64,000 bases of DNA from Fremontodendron californicum. Its lineage: Eukaryota; Streptophyta; Magnoliopsida; Malvales; Malvaceae. The DNA is taken from contig JAULJL010000001.1 in NCBI GenBank assembly GCA_030761205.1, positions 41,705,645-41,769,644 on the forward strand. Reading direction: 5' to 3'. The position numbers were made by a program, and so were the translations under genes. Of this stretch, positions 10,202-21,933 are shown piece by piece. How positions within the stretch are numbered: position 1 is the stretch's first letter; each line of letters starts with the position of its first letter. The notes below the pieces were generated by a model. The model ran no database searches and was not told where the DNA came from. It saw only the letters and a program-made list of their open reading frames with translations.

Positions 10202-13200
10202 ATGAATGTAGTAATAGCATCATCTTCAATCGATGGCGGCATCGGTTGCTGGGACCTACAAACAGGGGCGGAGCAACTCCGTTACAAGACTTGCGCCTCT
10301 CCTTCACACGGCCTCGCCTCCGTAGGTTGCCGTTTCCTCGCCTGCTCTCAACTTCGCGAACCCTCCGCCACCTCTGGCCACGTCCTTTATTGGTCTTGGT
10401 CCAAGGTTTACTCTCCTAACCATCCTAACTCTTCGACTCTTTTCCCAAACCTTTTTTTTTTTGGGTTCATTTTATCATTTTTTTTTTACAGCCTCAAGCA
10501 CAAGTTAAAAGCTTTCCCGCGGAACCTATTAAACCGCTTGCTGCTAATAGCGAAGGTAGTTACATTGTTGGTGGAGGTTCATCTGGCGATATTTACTTTT
10601 GGGAGGTAAAATCCAAGTCCTTTATCTATTTTTTAAGTCATTTATTTGTTAATTAAAGCTAAGCTTTTTAGGTGGTATTTGTTTCACAATTTAGGTTGCA
10701 ACGGGTAGGTTGTTAAAGAAATGGCACGCTCATTATAGAGCAGTTACATGCTTAGTTTTCTCCGAAGATGATTCGCTTCTCATTTCTGGGTCAGAGGATG
10801 GATGCGTTAGAGTTTGGTCGCTTTTCATGTAGATGCTCCTTGTTCTAATCCTTACTCGTATTATCTGTTATAATTGCATATCTTATTTGATTGTTGTGGT
10901 TACTAATTGTAAATAGTTTGTGTTTTCGATGTTTATTGTAAATTAGGATATTTGATGATGTTAGACGGCAGCAGGCAAGTCATCTTTATGAGTATAGTTT
11001 TACAGAACATACTCTGCGTGTAACTGATATCGTTATGGGTTATGGTGGAGGGAATGCAATTATTGTTTCGGCTTCGGAGGACCGCACATGTAAGGTTTGT
11101 TCTGCTTTTAGTTAAATCCCAAATGCATGTAATGTCTTGAGAGATTGGTAATTAAGGTGTTCTTCTGGACTATGCATTAGATTGAAAAGATGGAAACTTT
11201 AGGTGGCAAGTCATTGGCACCACCCACTGAACCTATTTATTGTCTTTTTATCAGTGAATTGTGTTTTTGAACTGGTAATTGTGAAGCTAAGAAGTGTTCT
11301 GTGATCAAGGTGATATTTTCTGATTGTGAGATTAATGGTGAGGGATACGTCAAAGCATTTGCTTAGCCATGAATTGAAGATTAATCATGGTTGTAACAAA
11401 GCATGGGTTGCTTGAGCAACTAATGCATTTGGATCAAACTGAAAAGAGTTTTTTTCTCAGAAGAAACTAATGGACATTATAGTTGTTCACAATTTTGTTG
11501 TTGTTTTTATGACTAATCTATCATGCTGGTAATAGAATCTTATTTTGGGGATATCTTTTGACTTCATTTTTGTAATTACCTTATGTGTTTGTGCTGCAGT
11601 CTTTTGTGCTAATATATGGCATTAACCATTTGTTCTACTAGTTAGTTTGTAATGGGTTCCTGATTTAATGTGCATTGCTAATAGGTCTGGAGCTTATCCA
11701 GGGGAAGATTATTACGAAATATTGTGTTTCCTTCCATCATTGATGCAATTGCTCTAGACCCTGGTGAACATGTTTTCTATGCTGGCAGTCGAGATGGTAA
11801 AATTTATATTGCTGCACTTAATGCTGAAAGTTCCCCTAGCAGCAGTTATGGGTTGCACATCATCGGTTCACTAACTGATCACAGGTGTTATTTTGTTATG
11901 TTCAGACATTATTTTGTTATTTGTTTCTGTTTTACCCATCTTTACAATATTCTCAAGTAAGTCTGGCAGGATCGTCTATGATGGTTGGCATCGTATCACT
12001 TTATACTTTCTTCTAGCCCTTAAAGAGGTGCTATGGTTGTGCTCTTAGTTGTTGAAATCAACTCACTGTATCATGGCCCAGCTTCTATTTCTAAAATTAA
12101 TCCCCTAGATTGAAGGTGGAGTTTATAGATACTTCTGAATGTTATGCATCAAAAAAGAAAAAAAAAAAAGGAAAAGTTGCAATGCACACCAACGTTAAGT
12201 TGCTTGTATATGTCATAATCTATGTTACTCGGACTCGGGTGTGATTGTCGGACACGGGTATGTTTGATTTATTCTAAATGTTTCCATGTATTTTGAGGGT
12301 CCTTGGGGGATCATATCCCCATACCCATGTCCGAAAATATGTCGGACACGGGTGTCGAACATGGATACTTCAAGAAAAATGAAGAGTCGGAGCAACATAG
12401 ATCATAATTGTAGACTAACTAAAAATATTGGTGAATGATAGTTAATATTGCATGTCCCTCGTTAAATTTTGAAAGGTTTCTTGTTATATCCTCTTACCCT
12501 TTTACTAACAGTTTTACAATCTTATTTTTGGACAGTAAACCTGTTACTTGCTTGGCGTATAGTGCAGAAGGAAATTTGCTACTATCCGGATCAGAGGATG
12601 GCATGGTTCGAGTTTGGGATGTGAAAACCCAAAACATTATTCGCATGTTCCGACATGCCAAAGGTTTGGTTTAAACAACTAGAAATGTTTCTTGTTTTCT
12701 ACCAAAGGCACTGATTAGATTGCGTACTTTTAATTTTGGGCTTTAACTTCTATGCACATTTACTGTTTATTTTTGCATCTTCTTGTTTAAAACAAATCTC
12801 ATATAAAAAAACATAGATTCTGTTTCTTCACTTGTACTTCTAATCCATGCTGCATGCATGAATATATTACCACTATCTTAAAGGAGGAAAAAGGAGGGAA
12901 TATAAAACGCAGTCCATTGAGCAAGTGGTGAAACATTCAAAGAGAGAACCATGAAATAGAAATGGAAAAGTGGACTAAGTAGTCAGTCAAGTTATGATAA
13001 AATCCATTGTAAATCCTGAAGGATTACCAGTTATGAGCCACTTGAACTTTGGGCACTTGGCTAAGATTTTGCAAAGTGCTGAGAATTACATATTAAGGTT
13101 ACATCCTAATAAAAACTGTCATCCTTTATCCAAATTGAATTTGATATTAAAAGAGTTAATTTCTAACACTTTGAAAGATTGATTGCTTTGCTTATTGATT

Positions 13201-14009
13201 CATGCTCATCATCAACAAACCAAAGAATATAGCGTAAAAAGGAAATGTATATTTCAATTTGCTAAAGCTAGAATTTTAGCACACAGGTATATCATCCAAT
13301 TTTAGCTTTATGATTTGTTTTATAAAATTTTGCATATGGTGCTTCATTCTTCTATTTGGTATATCTTTCCTTTTCCTTTTTCCTAATCTACCTTCGCATG
13401 ATGTTCTTTATTATGCACATCCAAATCTTTTAACTGATGTTTAATTATATTCAGGCCCTGTGAACAATATTCTCATCGTTAGACGTCCGCTCCCCCTTGG
13501 TCGGGCAGAATCGAAAGAGCAAGCTTCCTCAATAAGGCATGAACTACCACTCCAGCCTCCACTAGAAAAATATGCAAATTCAACTGATGAAGACATGGAT
13601 AATAAGGCTATAATTACGCTCCCGGATACCAAGGACCTCCCTTCATACCTCAGTTCTCAGCTAATCAATGATCACATTAAAGAGCTTCAGGTTTTCTTTA
13701 CTGCTTTGTAAATCACATTAAAATTTTGCATATGGTGCTTCATTCGTTACTGATTTGTAATCATTTGCTATTATATATTTTATATTCCATCGATTTGACA
13801 CCTTTGTCTAATGAACTCTTCTCACCCCTTGTCTGCAGCAACAAGGCTCTTCTGCTGCAGCTGAAATGGAAGTGAAGAGACTGAAGCTTGATTGCAAAAG
13901 ATCTATGCAGATGGTTCAGCAATTGAAAAAAGTTTATGATAACTTGCAGGAATTCTGCGTCAATGAGCTCTTAGATGGAGAACCAATGGGAGGATCTGAA
14001 GGGAACTAA
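10202..14009 (+). CDS. RID3: WD40 protein ROOT INITIATION DEFECTIVE 3 (Ipi3/WDR18 family)
   Basis: Nucleolar or nuclear WD40 protein of the Ipi3/WDR18 family, part of the Rix1-type complex in 60S pre-ribosome maturation. The Arabidopsis orthologue is needed for adventitious root initiation and shoot meristem control. Eight exons: 10202-10405, 10492-10605, 10695-10828, 10947-11094, 11685-11884, 12536-12663, 13455-13690 and 13839-14009. All join in frame to a 444-residue protein, close to the Arabidopsis length. The N-terminus reads ASSSIDGGIGCWDLQTG. WD repeats show GSEDGCVRVWSL, SASEDRTCKVWSLS and SGSEDGMVRVWDV. A C-terminal helical tail includes QQGSSAAAEMEVKRLKLD. Intron 5 (11885-12535) holds one 181-bp MITE. 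Exon joins were inferred from frame and splice signals, with no transcript. Confidence 0.95.
12220..12400 (+). repeat. 181-bp TIR element, copy A (RID3 intron 5)
   Basis: Begins CTATGTTACTCGGACTCGGG and ends GAGTCGGAGCAACATAG, giving terminal inverted repeats CTATGTTRCTC. It has no coding capacity. It has the same length as two other copies in the window, which marks it as a MITE-like family. It lies wholly inside intron 5 of RID3, in the sense orientation of the family as defined here. Confidence 0.85.
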
Positions 14010-15379
14010 CTCATAGACAGTTTGTACAAACAAAACATAAGTTTTCTTGTTATGACCTCCAAGAGAGATATTAACAAGAATCCCATAGCAAAATTTTGTA
14101 CCTTAATTACGAAGCATATGCTAGAAATATTATATAGATTCATGACAGATGTGGAAATGTTCACTTTTATGAGTAATGTTCCTGCTATGCAAATCATATT
14201 CAGTTGGTCGGAATTATCTTGGCAGCAAAACTACAAATCTGAGAGCACATGCAATGCTAGTGTGACTGCAAAGTTATTCTAATTTCATCTATGTCATCCA
14301 GACTCTTTATTTTTCATTTATAATCCGGATCCAACATTTGTGTCTAATATATATTTGAAGGATATGAGGTATGATTTTTTAAATATATAAGAAAACTTTA
14401 AAAAAATCGAGTATATTTGTGTTGAATACATACTTATATCTGGCATTCATCCAATTTCGGATAACATAGAATTTCATTTCCATATATTTAAAAAATATGA
14501 GCATTCAAGTATATGATTTAATAAGATCAACTATAGTGGTATATAATTATTTTCAAATAATTAATGTTATCAAAGAAATTTTTTAAAACTTTTAATCAGA
14601 AGGGTATCTTATCCGAATAATAAAAAAAAAACCACAAAGTCATAAGAATTATTATTCCATATAAGATGAAGTTGGATTTCTCAAGAAATCATTTAATTAC
14701 CCCCCAAGAATTAATAATTCAGCGAATATATATTTAACAATTTCTGAAAAGAAATCCTGGAATTGCAGATTTCTGATTTTCCATTTTGCTGTATCAAATT
14801 CAAGTGGTAGGCCTGCGGGAATCAAACCCAGCATTTTTGATGGGTCCGGTAATAGTGGCCTGCAGCAGAAGATACCAATATTATACTAAAATAATTTTAT
14901 TGTTTTTCTCTTCTTGATAATGAAAGGGTCCATCACCTACTTCTCAATAATTTTTTGAGGCTTCTAGACTGTTATTAATTCCCTTGATTGATTTTTTTTT
15001 TTTTTGGTAGATAAATGGCAGATTTTTATTTATTGAAGAAAATAGGATTCCCTTCAAACTTTTTATTGTGCTTTCCATTCAAATGAAATAGATTCATGCA
15101 TTCCAAGTTAATTTAAATATTGCCACTGACAGATTTTTCTTTCGACGATTTTATTCAATCAAATTCATCTGACCATTCTCCCATATCCTTTGATTGAAAT
15201 ATCTATGGACTGAAAGGTTGGATTACATTAAATTGCTTGCAATAAGTATCGTGAATCATCAATTTTAGTAGGTAATAATGTATAAAAATAATTGCATCGT
15301 CGTTGGGAAAGAAAAATAGATTGTGACAAAATCTAAGAATATTTGACGGTATTACTAAGAAAGTTAATTGTGCTTGTGA
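14010..15379. other. RID3 3' region and AT-rich spacer
   Basis: Holds the probable RID3 3' UTR and one reverse-oriented MITE (14289-14469). The rest is AT-rich DNA without recognisable genes. A T-arm-like segment near 14815-14840 is not part of a complete tRNA. Confidence 0.5.
14289..14469 (-). repeat. 181-bp TIR element, copy F (reverse)
   Basis: Begins CTATGTCATCCAGACTC and ends GGATAACATAG. The internal order matches the reverse complement of copy A. It is degenerate but keeps the 181-bp length. It lies about 280 bp after the RID3 stop. Confidence 0.7.
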
Positions 15380-15399
15380 TTATTACTACTATTTGTATC

Positions 15400-16150
15400 T
15401 ATATATTAATATAATGAGAATGGCTTACCATTCTGTTTCTTTACTTGACTTGTGACATCAATTCAATTGATGAAATTACGTAAAAATCAAAATATAATAA
15501 TCTATTTATATTAATATCTCTATTATTATAAAGTGAATGGCTGAGTTGATGTCACTGAATTAAGTGATACTAACTCAGTTGGTGAAATTACAAAAAGGTC
15601 AATTAAACTATTATATCAAATAACATGATAAAGGTATTAATGTATTTTCAATTATATATAATTTTTATTTTAAAAAATTTACCAATTTTTTTCTAAAATC
15701 TACACACTTCTTTAAAAAAACTACTCATATACATACAAACTATCCATTAATCAATTTCTTTTTAACATTATTTTTTACTCATTTTTTTTTTCTCATCCAC
15801 CCACGTATTGGGTGTGCCATAATATAATAATGGGAATCTATATTTCTACTATTATAAAGGGAATGGCTGAGTTGGTGTCACTGAGTCAAGTGACACCAAC
15901 TCAGTTGATGAAATTACGTAAAAACCAAAATATAATAATCTATCTATACTAATATAATGGGAATGTCTGAGTAGGTGTCACGAGTCAAGTGACATCAATT
16001 CAGTTGATAAAGTTACGCAAAAACCAAAATATAATAATCTTTTTATACTTACTAATAAATGGGAATGACTGAATTAGTGTCACGAGTCAAGTGATATTAA
16101 ATCAGTTAATGAAATTACGTAAAAATAAAAATATAATAAAATAATTATAA
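15400..16150. repeat. Array of Helitron-end-like hairpin units
   Basis: Five related units start at about 15412, 15528, 15846, 15945 and 16050. Most read 'tataatgggaatg..tgag..gtgtcac..gagtcaagtgac' and end near 'cagttgatgaaattacg'; the first is the most diverged. The last three are spaced about 100 bp apart. Several begin TCTCTATTATTATAAAG or TCTACTATTATAAAGGG, resembling plant Helitron 5' termini. Each unit includes a foldback. No helicase gene is present. The Helitron assignment is an inference from the terminal motif. Confidence 0.6.
15867..15904. repeat. Perfect 16-bp inverted repeat, 6-nt loop
   Basis: CTGAGTTGGTGTCACT, loop GAGTCA, then its exact complement. The other units of the array carry decayed versions of the same hairpin, so this copy is the best preserved. 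Confidence 0.95.
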
Positions 16151-18422
16151 GGATATTTATGTCTTTTTATTGGTATAAAAAAACATGTTTTTTAAAGAAA
16201 TTACCCACTCTTAAAATTTTAAAAACACATTTTTACTTTTATATAACTTTCTCATCTTTTATAATTTTTTTTTTTCAAAATTACCAAACTATTAAGTAAT
16301 TTTCTATTTTTTTTAAAAAATATATATTTTTTTTACTAATATAATGAGTGTGTCAAAATTTAATAGATATAGAAAAAGCCGTGCCGTGAATTACATGCAA
16401 AGATGGGATGACACAGCCCAAGTAAAGTGCATAGCCCAATATTTGCTATTTAAAGATCTGAAAACCAGCCCATGAGATCACCACGCGCATCATGACGCAC
16501 GGCACAGCCCACTCACTCGCCAGTCGCCACCAAACAAAGCAAAGTTTACCAAACAGTGAAGTAAATTAAAGCCTGCTCCCCTCTCTTCTCTTCTCCTCTC
16601 CTTCCAAATACCAAACTCTCTCTCTCTTTTTTCCTACACTCTTTTTCCTTCCAGAGAGACAGACTGAAAGGTAAACAGTGCTCCCAAATATGCTTTTGGC
16701 CTATCTGTTTTGTGTAATTGGTTAGCAACTAGAAAACGAACCCAAATTGAAAGTGTTGAAAATCATGTAAAGTGAGAGAGATAGAAGTGGGACCATTTTG
16801 ATTGAATAAAATAATGTTATTATTATTATTATTATTTTTCCTTTACTTCACCCTTCACTGAGCCTGCTGCATGCCCCTGCAGTTCCCGATGAGGGAGGGA
16901 GGGGTAAAGGAAACGGGAAGAAGTAAGAATTATTATTATTATAAAAAAAATTATTTGATGCATTGTCAGTGTATATAAATTTATATACTAACAGTGTATT
17001 TTACGATATTACCTGTTAAAAATGAAGTTGTAAGATTAAAGTTAAAATTTGGATTAGGGTTACGAGATAATTTTTTAATGAGGTAACATTGTAAGATTTA
17101 TTGTCAGTATATACATCAAATATAAACCCATATTATAATAGTAATAATGTTTTGTTTGCTATGTTGGATTGATATTGATATATTATTATATAGTAGTAAG
17201 ATAGAAAAAGAAAAGCATTATATATAAATGGGATATGTGGGGGAGAGAAGATAAGGTGGTGCAAATGTTATAATGCAAAGTAAAAGAAAACCAACCCAAC
17301 AAGATCTTTTTCTCCTCGATTCTTTTTATCCAATCCAACCTCTTCTTGCAGAGAACATGTCTCTTTATTCATCTATCTTTCTCAATATAAAATCAAACAA
17401 ATCATCTAACACTTTACTATTATATTTATTATATTAATGGTTATCTCATGTTGTCTATCTTTTGTATCGAGCGTGACTTATATATACTATTAAGCTAGTT
17501 TTTAAGGTCGGATTTGATTTTTTTTTTTTTTAGTTTGGTATCATATCGAGCTAAATTTCATTTCATTGAATTGTTTGTTCTACGTCTATTTCGTCAATCA
17601 TTTTACCACTCTTTACTGATACAATTACACCTATCATAAACAGATAGATTTGCAATGATATCAGGAAACTTTTCCAATAAAAACTTTATCAGGTATGAAA
17701 TGTTTTAGGCTACGTTTTTGCTTCTAAATAATCAAAAGAAAGTTATAACAATACAAGAATGTAAAATTGTAAGAGATATAATCCCAGACAAATTGCTTAA
17801 TTAGCTGTGAAATATTCATGCGTGGCTTCAAACTTCAAAGACAGAGCAGCAGCAGCTGCAGCATTAGTATATTTTTGTACTTTACGTGCATGGATTGCTC
17901 AAACCACTGTTCAGACTTTTAAACCTATTTGTCATACCGAGCTGATCTGCTAGCTTATTTGGCAATGAAAAAAAAAAACTGAATAGCTAAGCTGCCAAGC
18001 CAATTGATTCACTGTATTGTTGTAACACCCGAATCCCACATCGGAAAACTCAAAGTGATTTTGATTTTATCTGTTTTATGTTGGGTTTGACGAAAACGTC
18101 AAGCTTTAACGGCGGAGTTTGTAACATCCCATCTTAAATCGAAAAACTATGAGGATCTGCTATGATATATATATAAAGATTTAAATCTATACTTGTGAGG
18201 CACCTTTGTAGGACAAAACGGTAAGACTTTCGGATCGAAATAAACAATATCTCATAGATTGGATACGGATCTCCACAATTATCTCTTAGAAAAATGACAA
18301 AATCAAAACCATTGTCGTTTGTTGAAGGGTTTTGCTGTTAACCCTTCTTAATTTTACTTCCCAGCCCAGAGCTTTCCTTATCGACGTCTACATCATATCA
18401 TTGCGTGTCCACCAGCAGCCCT
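16151..18422. other. Intergenic repeat zone between Helitron-like array and hAT element
   Basis: AT-rich DNA with a TTA microsatellite near 16815-16840, a TGATGCAC MITE (16951-17124) and an LTR-like fragment at about 18021-18330. The fragment begins TGTAACACCCGAATCCCACA, then TCGG, and the TGTAACA start recurs near 18120. TGTAAC..CCCACATCGG is a common plant LTR start. No gene is seen. Confidence 0.45.
16951..17124. repeat. TGATGCA-type MITE, copy 1
   Basis: Begins TTTGATGCATTGTCAGTG and ends near GTCAGTATATACATCAAA, imperfect terminal inverted repeats. The middle has GGATTAGGGTTA. It shares termini and internal motif with the copy at 20771-20955. Confidence 0.65.
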
Positions 18423-18434
18423 CAGTGTATTAAA

Positions 18435-18465
18435 ATGCGGCCGTTACGTTACGTAACGGCCGCAT
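18435..18465. repeat. 14-bp perfect palindrome at the hAT-like left end
   Basis: ATGCGGCCGTTACG, loop TTA, then its exact complement. It lies 12 bp inside the left terminus of the 18423-19571 element. CpG-rich sequence in an AT-rich neighbourhood. Confidence 0.95.
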
Positions 18466-18904
18466 CGTAACCGAAAATGAGGTTGCCGAACCGCGATATC
18501 GGCGTTACGCGTTGGAGAAAACGAATCACGATCGAAACGGCCGAAACACGTTACGTAACGCCGCGACAATGGTTCAAAAGCGGTGTAACGCCCGCGACAC
18601 CTGTTTTGATATGTTTTGTCTGCTTTATTCTATTCTGTCTTTTATGTTTTTTGATACCAATTGCAAGCATACCATTTACGATGCCTTTGGCAAAAAGTTA
18701 AAAGATATATAAAACATTGAAATCGAAATATCAAAATCAGGTTTGAATCCAAAACTTTTATTATTATGGAAAATCATATTTGCTTGAAAAGTTGGAAGAA
18801 AAAAGTCATGACATAGTTGGGCTAAAAACCAGAAGTAGTTGGTACATAAATTTCAAATTTGCTTCTAACAAGCGCGGGTGATTGCATCATGTATAGTATG
18901 AGTC

Positions 18905-19110
18905 TCATGCAGGATGTTAATCCATAACTCCCCGCCTGAAACTTCCACATAAGGCAGCTTACCAGTTTCAACGTACATGCTTGGACGTCGTTCAACGAGT
19001 AATTCCATGTTGATAACCACGCCTTGATAAGCTTGTGCCTGACCTTGAAGCGAGTGGCCATGGTCTCTGGCTGCGACTCTTAACTTTGTTGAAGAACCCA
19101 TATCGAAAAT
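18905..19110 (-). pseudogene. Cytokinin oxidase/dehydrogenase (CKX) fragment inside the hAT-like element
   Basis: The minus strand translates to [20 protein letters not shown], then [11 protein letters not shown], then [18 protein letters not shown]. This is the FAD-binding domain of plant CKX, including the GHS motif whose histidine carries the FAD. Recognisable homology stops after HET, where the frame runs into unrelated sequence and a stop. Only about 70 of some 520 residues are present, so no active enzyme is possible. The frame is still open across the fragment. The source CKX gene is not in the window. Identification is by recalled family motifs. Confidence 0.8.
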
Positions 19111-19579
19111 GTGCTTTATTGTGAAAAAAATATCGGAAACTGATTTTGGGTGTAGAATTGCTGTCGGGACTCTGGAGGTAGTGATATTTCTTCACATTTG
19201 AAATTATGGAATTATTTGGATGCTACTTATTGAACTTATGGTTGTTATTGTCCATGATTTTATTTGTATGATTTAGTTTGATAATGTTTGAATGGTATTA
19301 TCATCCATATTACGTTTTTTAGAAAATTTTATATTTAAAATTAGAGTTCTTATTTTTATAAATTAAATAAAACTTATAAAAAATTATTATGAATATTAGA
19401 ATAATAAAATATGATATCAAAATGTATAAGTATATTGTTTTGTAAGAAAATGTGATTTTTTATAAAAAAATCACGTCCGCGACAACCGTTATGCGTTACG
19501 TAACGTCCGCAACACCCGCAACCGTGACACCGCGACCGCGACAAAATCCGCGACCGCGATTTAATACACTGGCAGCCCT

Positions 19580-21400
19580 ACAGCTATGGATGATCAGAAT
19601 ATTAGAACTAAAATACGAAAATAAAAGAAAATTATATAATATATGGAAATTAATTCTCTATAGGTTAAATTGGAAAAGAAATTTACGGTAAACTGTAAGC
19701 AACCAGAAAGAAACCCCTGCACCATTATATTCAAAGGGAAAGGAGTAACTTAAATTTGTTCTCTGCATTTTTTCTTTAGCATATGTTAAATCTTGAGTTT
19801 TTTATGATTTTATTTTTAAGTTAATCTTTTTACTTATTATTAATTGATTTGAAATTGAATGCTTGACATTATATTAAAAGCTAAATTTTTTATTATTATT
19901 TTTATGTTACTTTTATATTTTATTTTTTTTGAGTTTGTCACGTTATAAACTCTTATATATATTTTTTTATATAAAAAAATTTGTTAAAATAATATTATTT
20001 TATATCTATTAAATCTTAAATTTTATATTTAAATTGAATTTTTTCACTTGTTACCAATTTTTTAGACCCATCAATATCTTATCTTTCCATGGATACAACT
20101 GTAGGATTTTCGTCTGTGTTTTTTCTTTTGTTGTGGATGAAAATAAAAAATGTTATCAACTTAGAAGAAAATTAGAAAAACCTGTTAAGTTTTGTGCAGA
20201 GAAAGCTGTAGCAAACTCAAGAAAAACAGCGAAATCTAAGCTGTACAGCATATCGAAAAGAAAGAAAAAAAAATACAGAGAAACAACAAAACAAACAACA
20301 ACAATTCCAATTTGTTAGTAGCACTTTTGGGGATCATCGTAATTTTGGTGTACCTTTAGGTACATCTTTTTATGACAAAAAAGTTTCCTATTTGATATAC
20401 AAATAATTTTATTTATATATTATCAGAATTAACGTTCATACTTCTTTATGAGAAAATAATAAGTGTATACCTGATTACCAATTTACCTTCGAACATTGGT
20501 GTTCAAACTTATATAAGAATTTTAATTTAATGATTAATTAGATCATGTAATTTTCTCTTTGTTTTATAACAACACTATATGTTTTTAATTTTTTACATTT
20601 ACAGATTGACTTATATATTCAATTAACAAGCTTTGCTTATTTATCCATTTTTATCGTTTTACCAAGCAAAACTTAACACTTTATCTAATAAAATGATCAT
20701 ATTCTCGCTCAAACACATTTTCTTCCAAACAAATTTCGAGGGTTTTGAATATTTAATTGAAGAGTTCATTTTTGATGCACTGTCGGTGTATAAATTTTAT
20801 ATACTGATAATGAATCTTATACTGACACCTCATAAAAAATTAACCACTAATCTCTAACCCTAACCCTAACCACTAACCCTTACAACCTAACTTTAACACG
20901 TGATATCGTAGGATGCACTGACAGTGTATAGCCTATAAACTGTCAGTGCATCAAATATTAATCCTTAATTGAATGGATCTAGTATTTGTCTTGCTCAGCA
21001 AATTGATAATTGATGTTATCTTACAGTCGTAAGTTTTGGGTTTTTATGATTTTATATTCAAATTAAACGTATTAATATATTATCAATTAATTTTAAATTA
21101 GATACTTAATACGTTAGGATAACTCAAATTCTGTTATGTTTTTACTGTTATATCCTTCTTATTAATTTGTTATAATTTCTTCTGAATTTAGGTTTGAATG
21201 TTATAACACTATATGATTTTTTGTACTTTAACAAATGATATATAGTATGTCTTAAGTCTTAACTACTTATTTTATAACCTGCCATTTTTAGCAAATGAAA
21301 CTTAGTTAATACGGGAAAAATGGGAAATGTATAGATTGTAATTGAGAAATGGAGGTTAAAAATGATTTGATTTGAGGAGTTAATTAAGTTGATAGGATGA
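19580..21400. other. AT-rich intergenic spacer
   Basis: AT-rich DNA with one TGATGCAC MITE (20771-20955). The small open frames have no recognisable domain and low-complexity composition. No gene is claimed. Confidence 0.5.
20771..20955. repeat. TGATGCA-type MITE, copy 2
   Basis: Begins TTTGATGCACTGTCGGTG and ends CTGTCAGTGCATCAAA, so the ends are inverted repeats. The middle contains CTAACCCTAACCCTAACC, which belongs to the MITE and is not a telomere remnant. No coding capacity. Confidence 0.75.
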
Positions 21401-21408
21401 GCGGAGGG

Positions 21409-21925
21409 TAGGGGTGTTCATTCGGTTAATTCGATTAATAACCGAATCGAATAACCATTAACCGAATTAACCGAATTTTTTTTTTCATTAACCGTTAACC
21501 GAACCGAAATGTTAAAACAGTTAATTAACCCAACCGAAATTATTTCGGTTAATTCTGTCGGTTTCGAATTAACCGAAAAATTTACCTAATTTATTTTGCA
21601 ACCTATTTTAATACATGATTTTATATCCAAATAATCTATTCAACCAACCAAAATCCAAAAACAAAGCATAATAAAACTATTATAAAATCCAAACATGAAA
21701 TATACTAAACAACTAAACATACTAAACATACAAGATTTACTATAGTTCAGTTAATTCGTGTAATTCGATTATTTTCGATTAATCGAACCGAATTAATCGA
21801 TAACCGAAATATTTCAAAAATATTAACCGTTAATCGAACCGAATTTTGTTCGGTTAACCAATTAATCGAACCGAAAAAAAATTCGATCGATTAATTTGAT
21901 TAAACTCAAATAGTGAATACCCCTA
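21409..21925. mobile_element. hAT-type MITE rich in AACCGAATTAACC motifs
   Basis: Begins TAGGGGTGTTCA and ends TGAATACCCCTA, terminal inverted repeats matching the hAT TAGNG start. It is flanked by GCGGAGGG (21401-21408) and GCGAAGGG (21926-21933), an 8-bp duplication with one mismatch. The interior is made of repeated CGGTTAATTCG/CGAATTAACCG motifs in both orientations, so the 517-bp unit can fold back on itself. No transposase. Confidence 0.85.
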
Positions 21926-21933
21926 GCGAAGGG

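Larger units (their letters stand above)
18423..19571. mobile_element. hAT-like nonautonomous element with captured gene fragment
   Basis: The termini are CAGTGTATTAAAATGCGG on the left and, as reverse complement, CAGTGTATTAAATCGCGG on the right. They are flanked by an exact 8-bp duplication GCAGCCCT (18415-18422 and 19572-19579), the size expected of hAT insertion. The 1149-bp element has CpG-rich subterminal DNA with repeated GTTACGTAACG. It contains no transposase frame. A CKX fragment lies inside on the minus strand (18905-19110). The perfect duplication suggests a fairly recent insertion, though internal decay is visible. Confidence 0.85.

Noticed and set aside
14806..14845. T-arm-like segment on the minus strand
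   Set aside because: GGGTTTGATTCCCGC resembles a tRNA T arm, but no D arm or anticodon arm can be built beside it.
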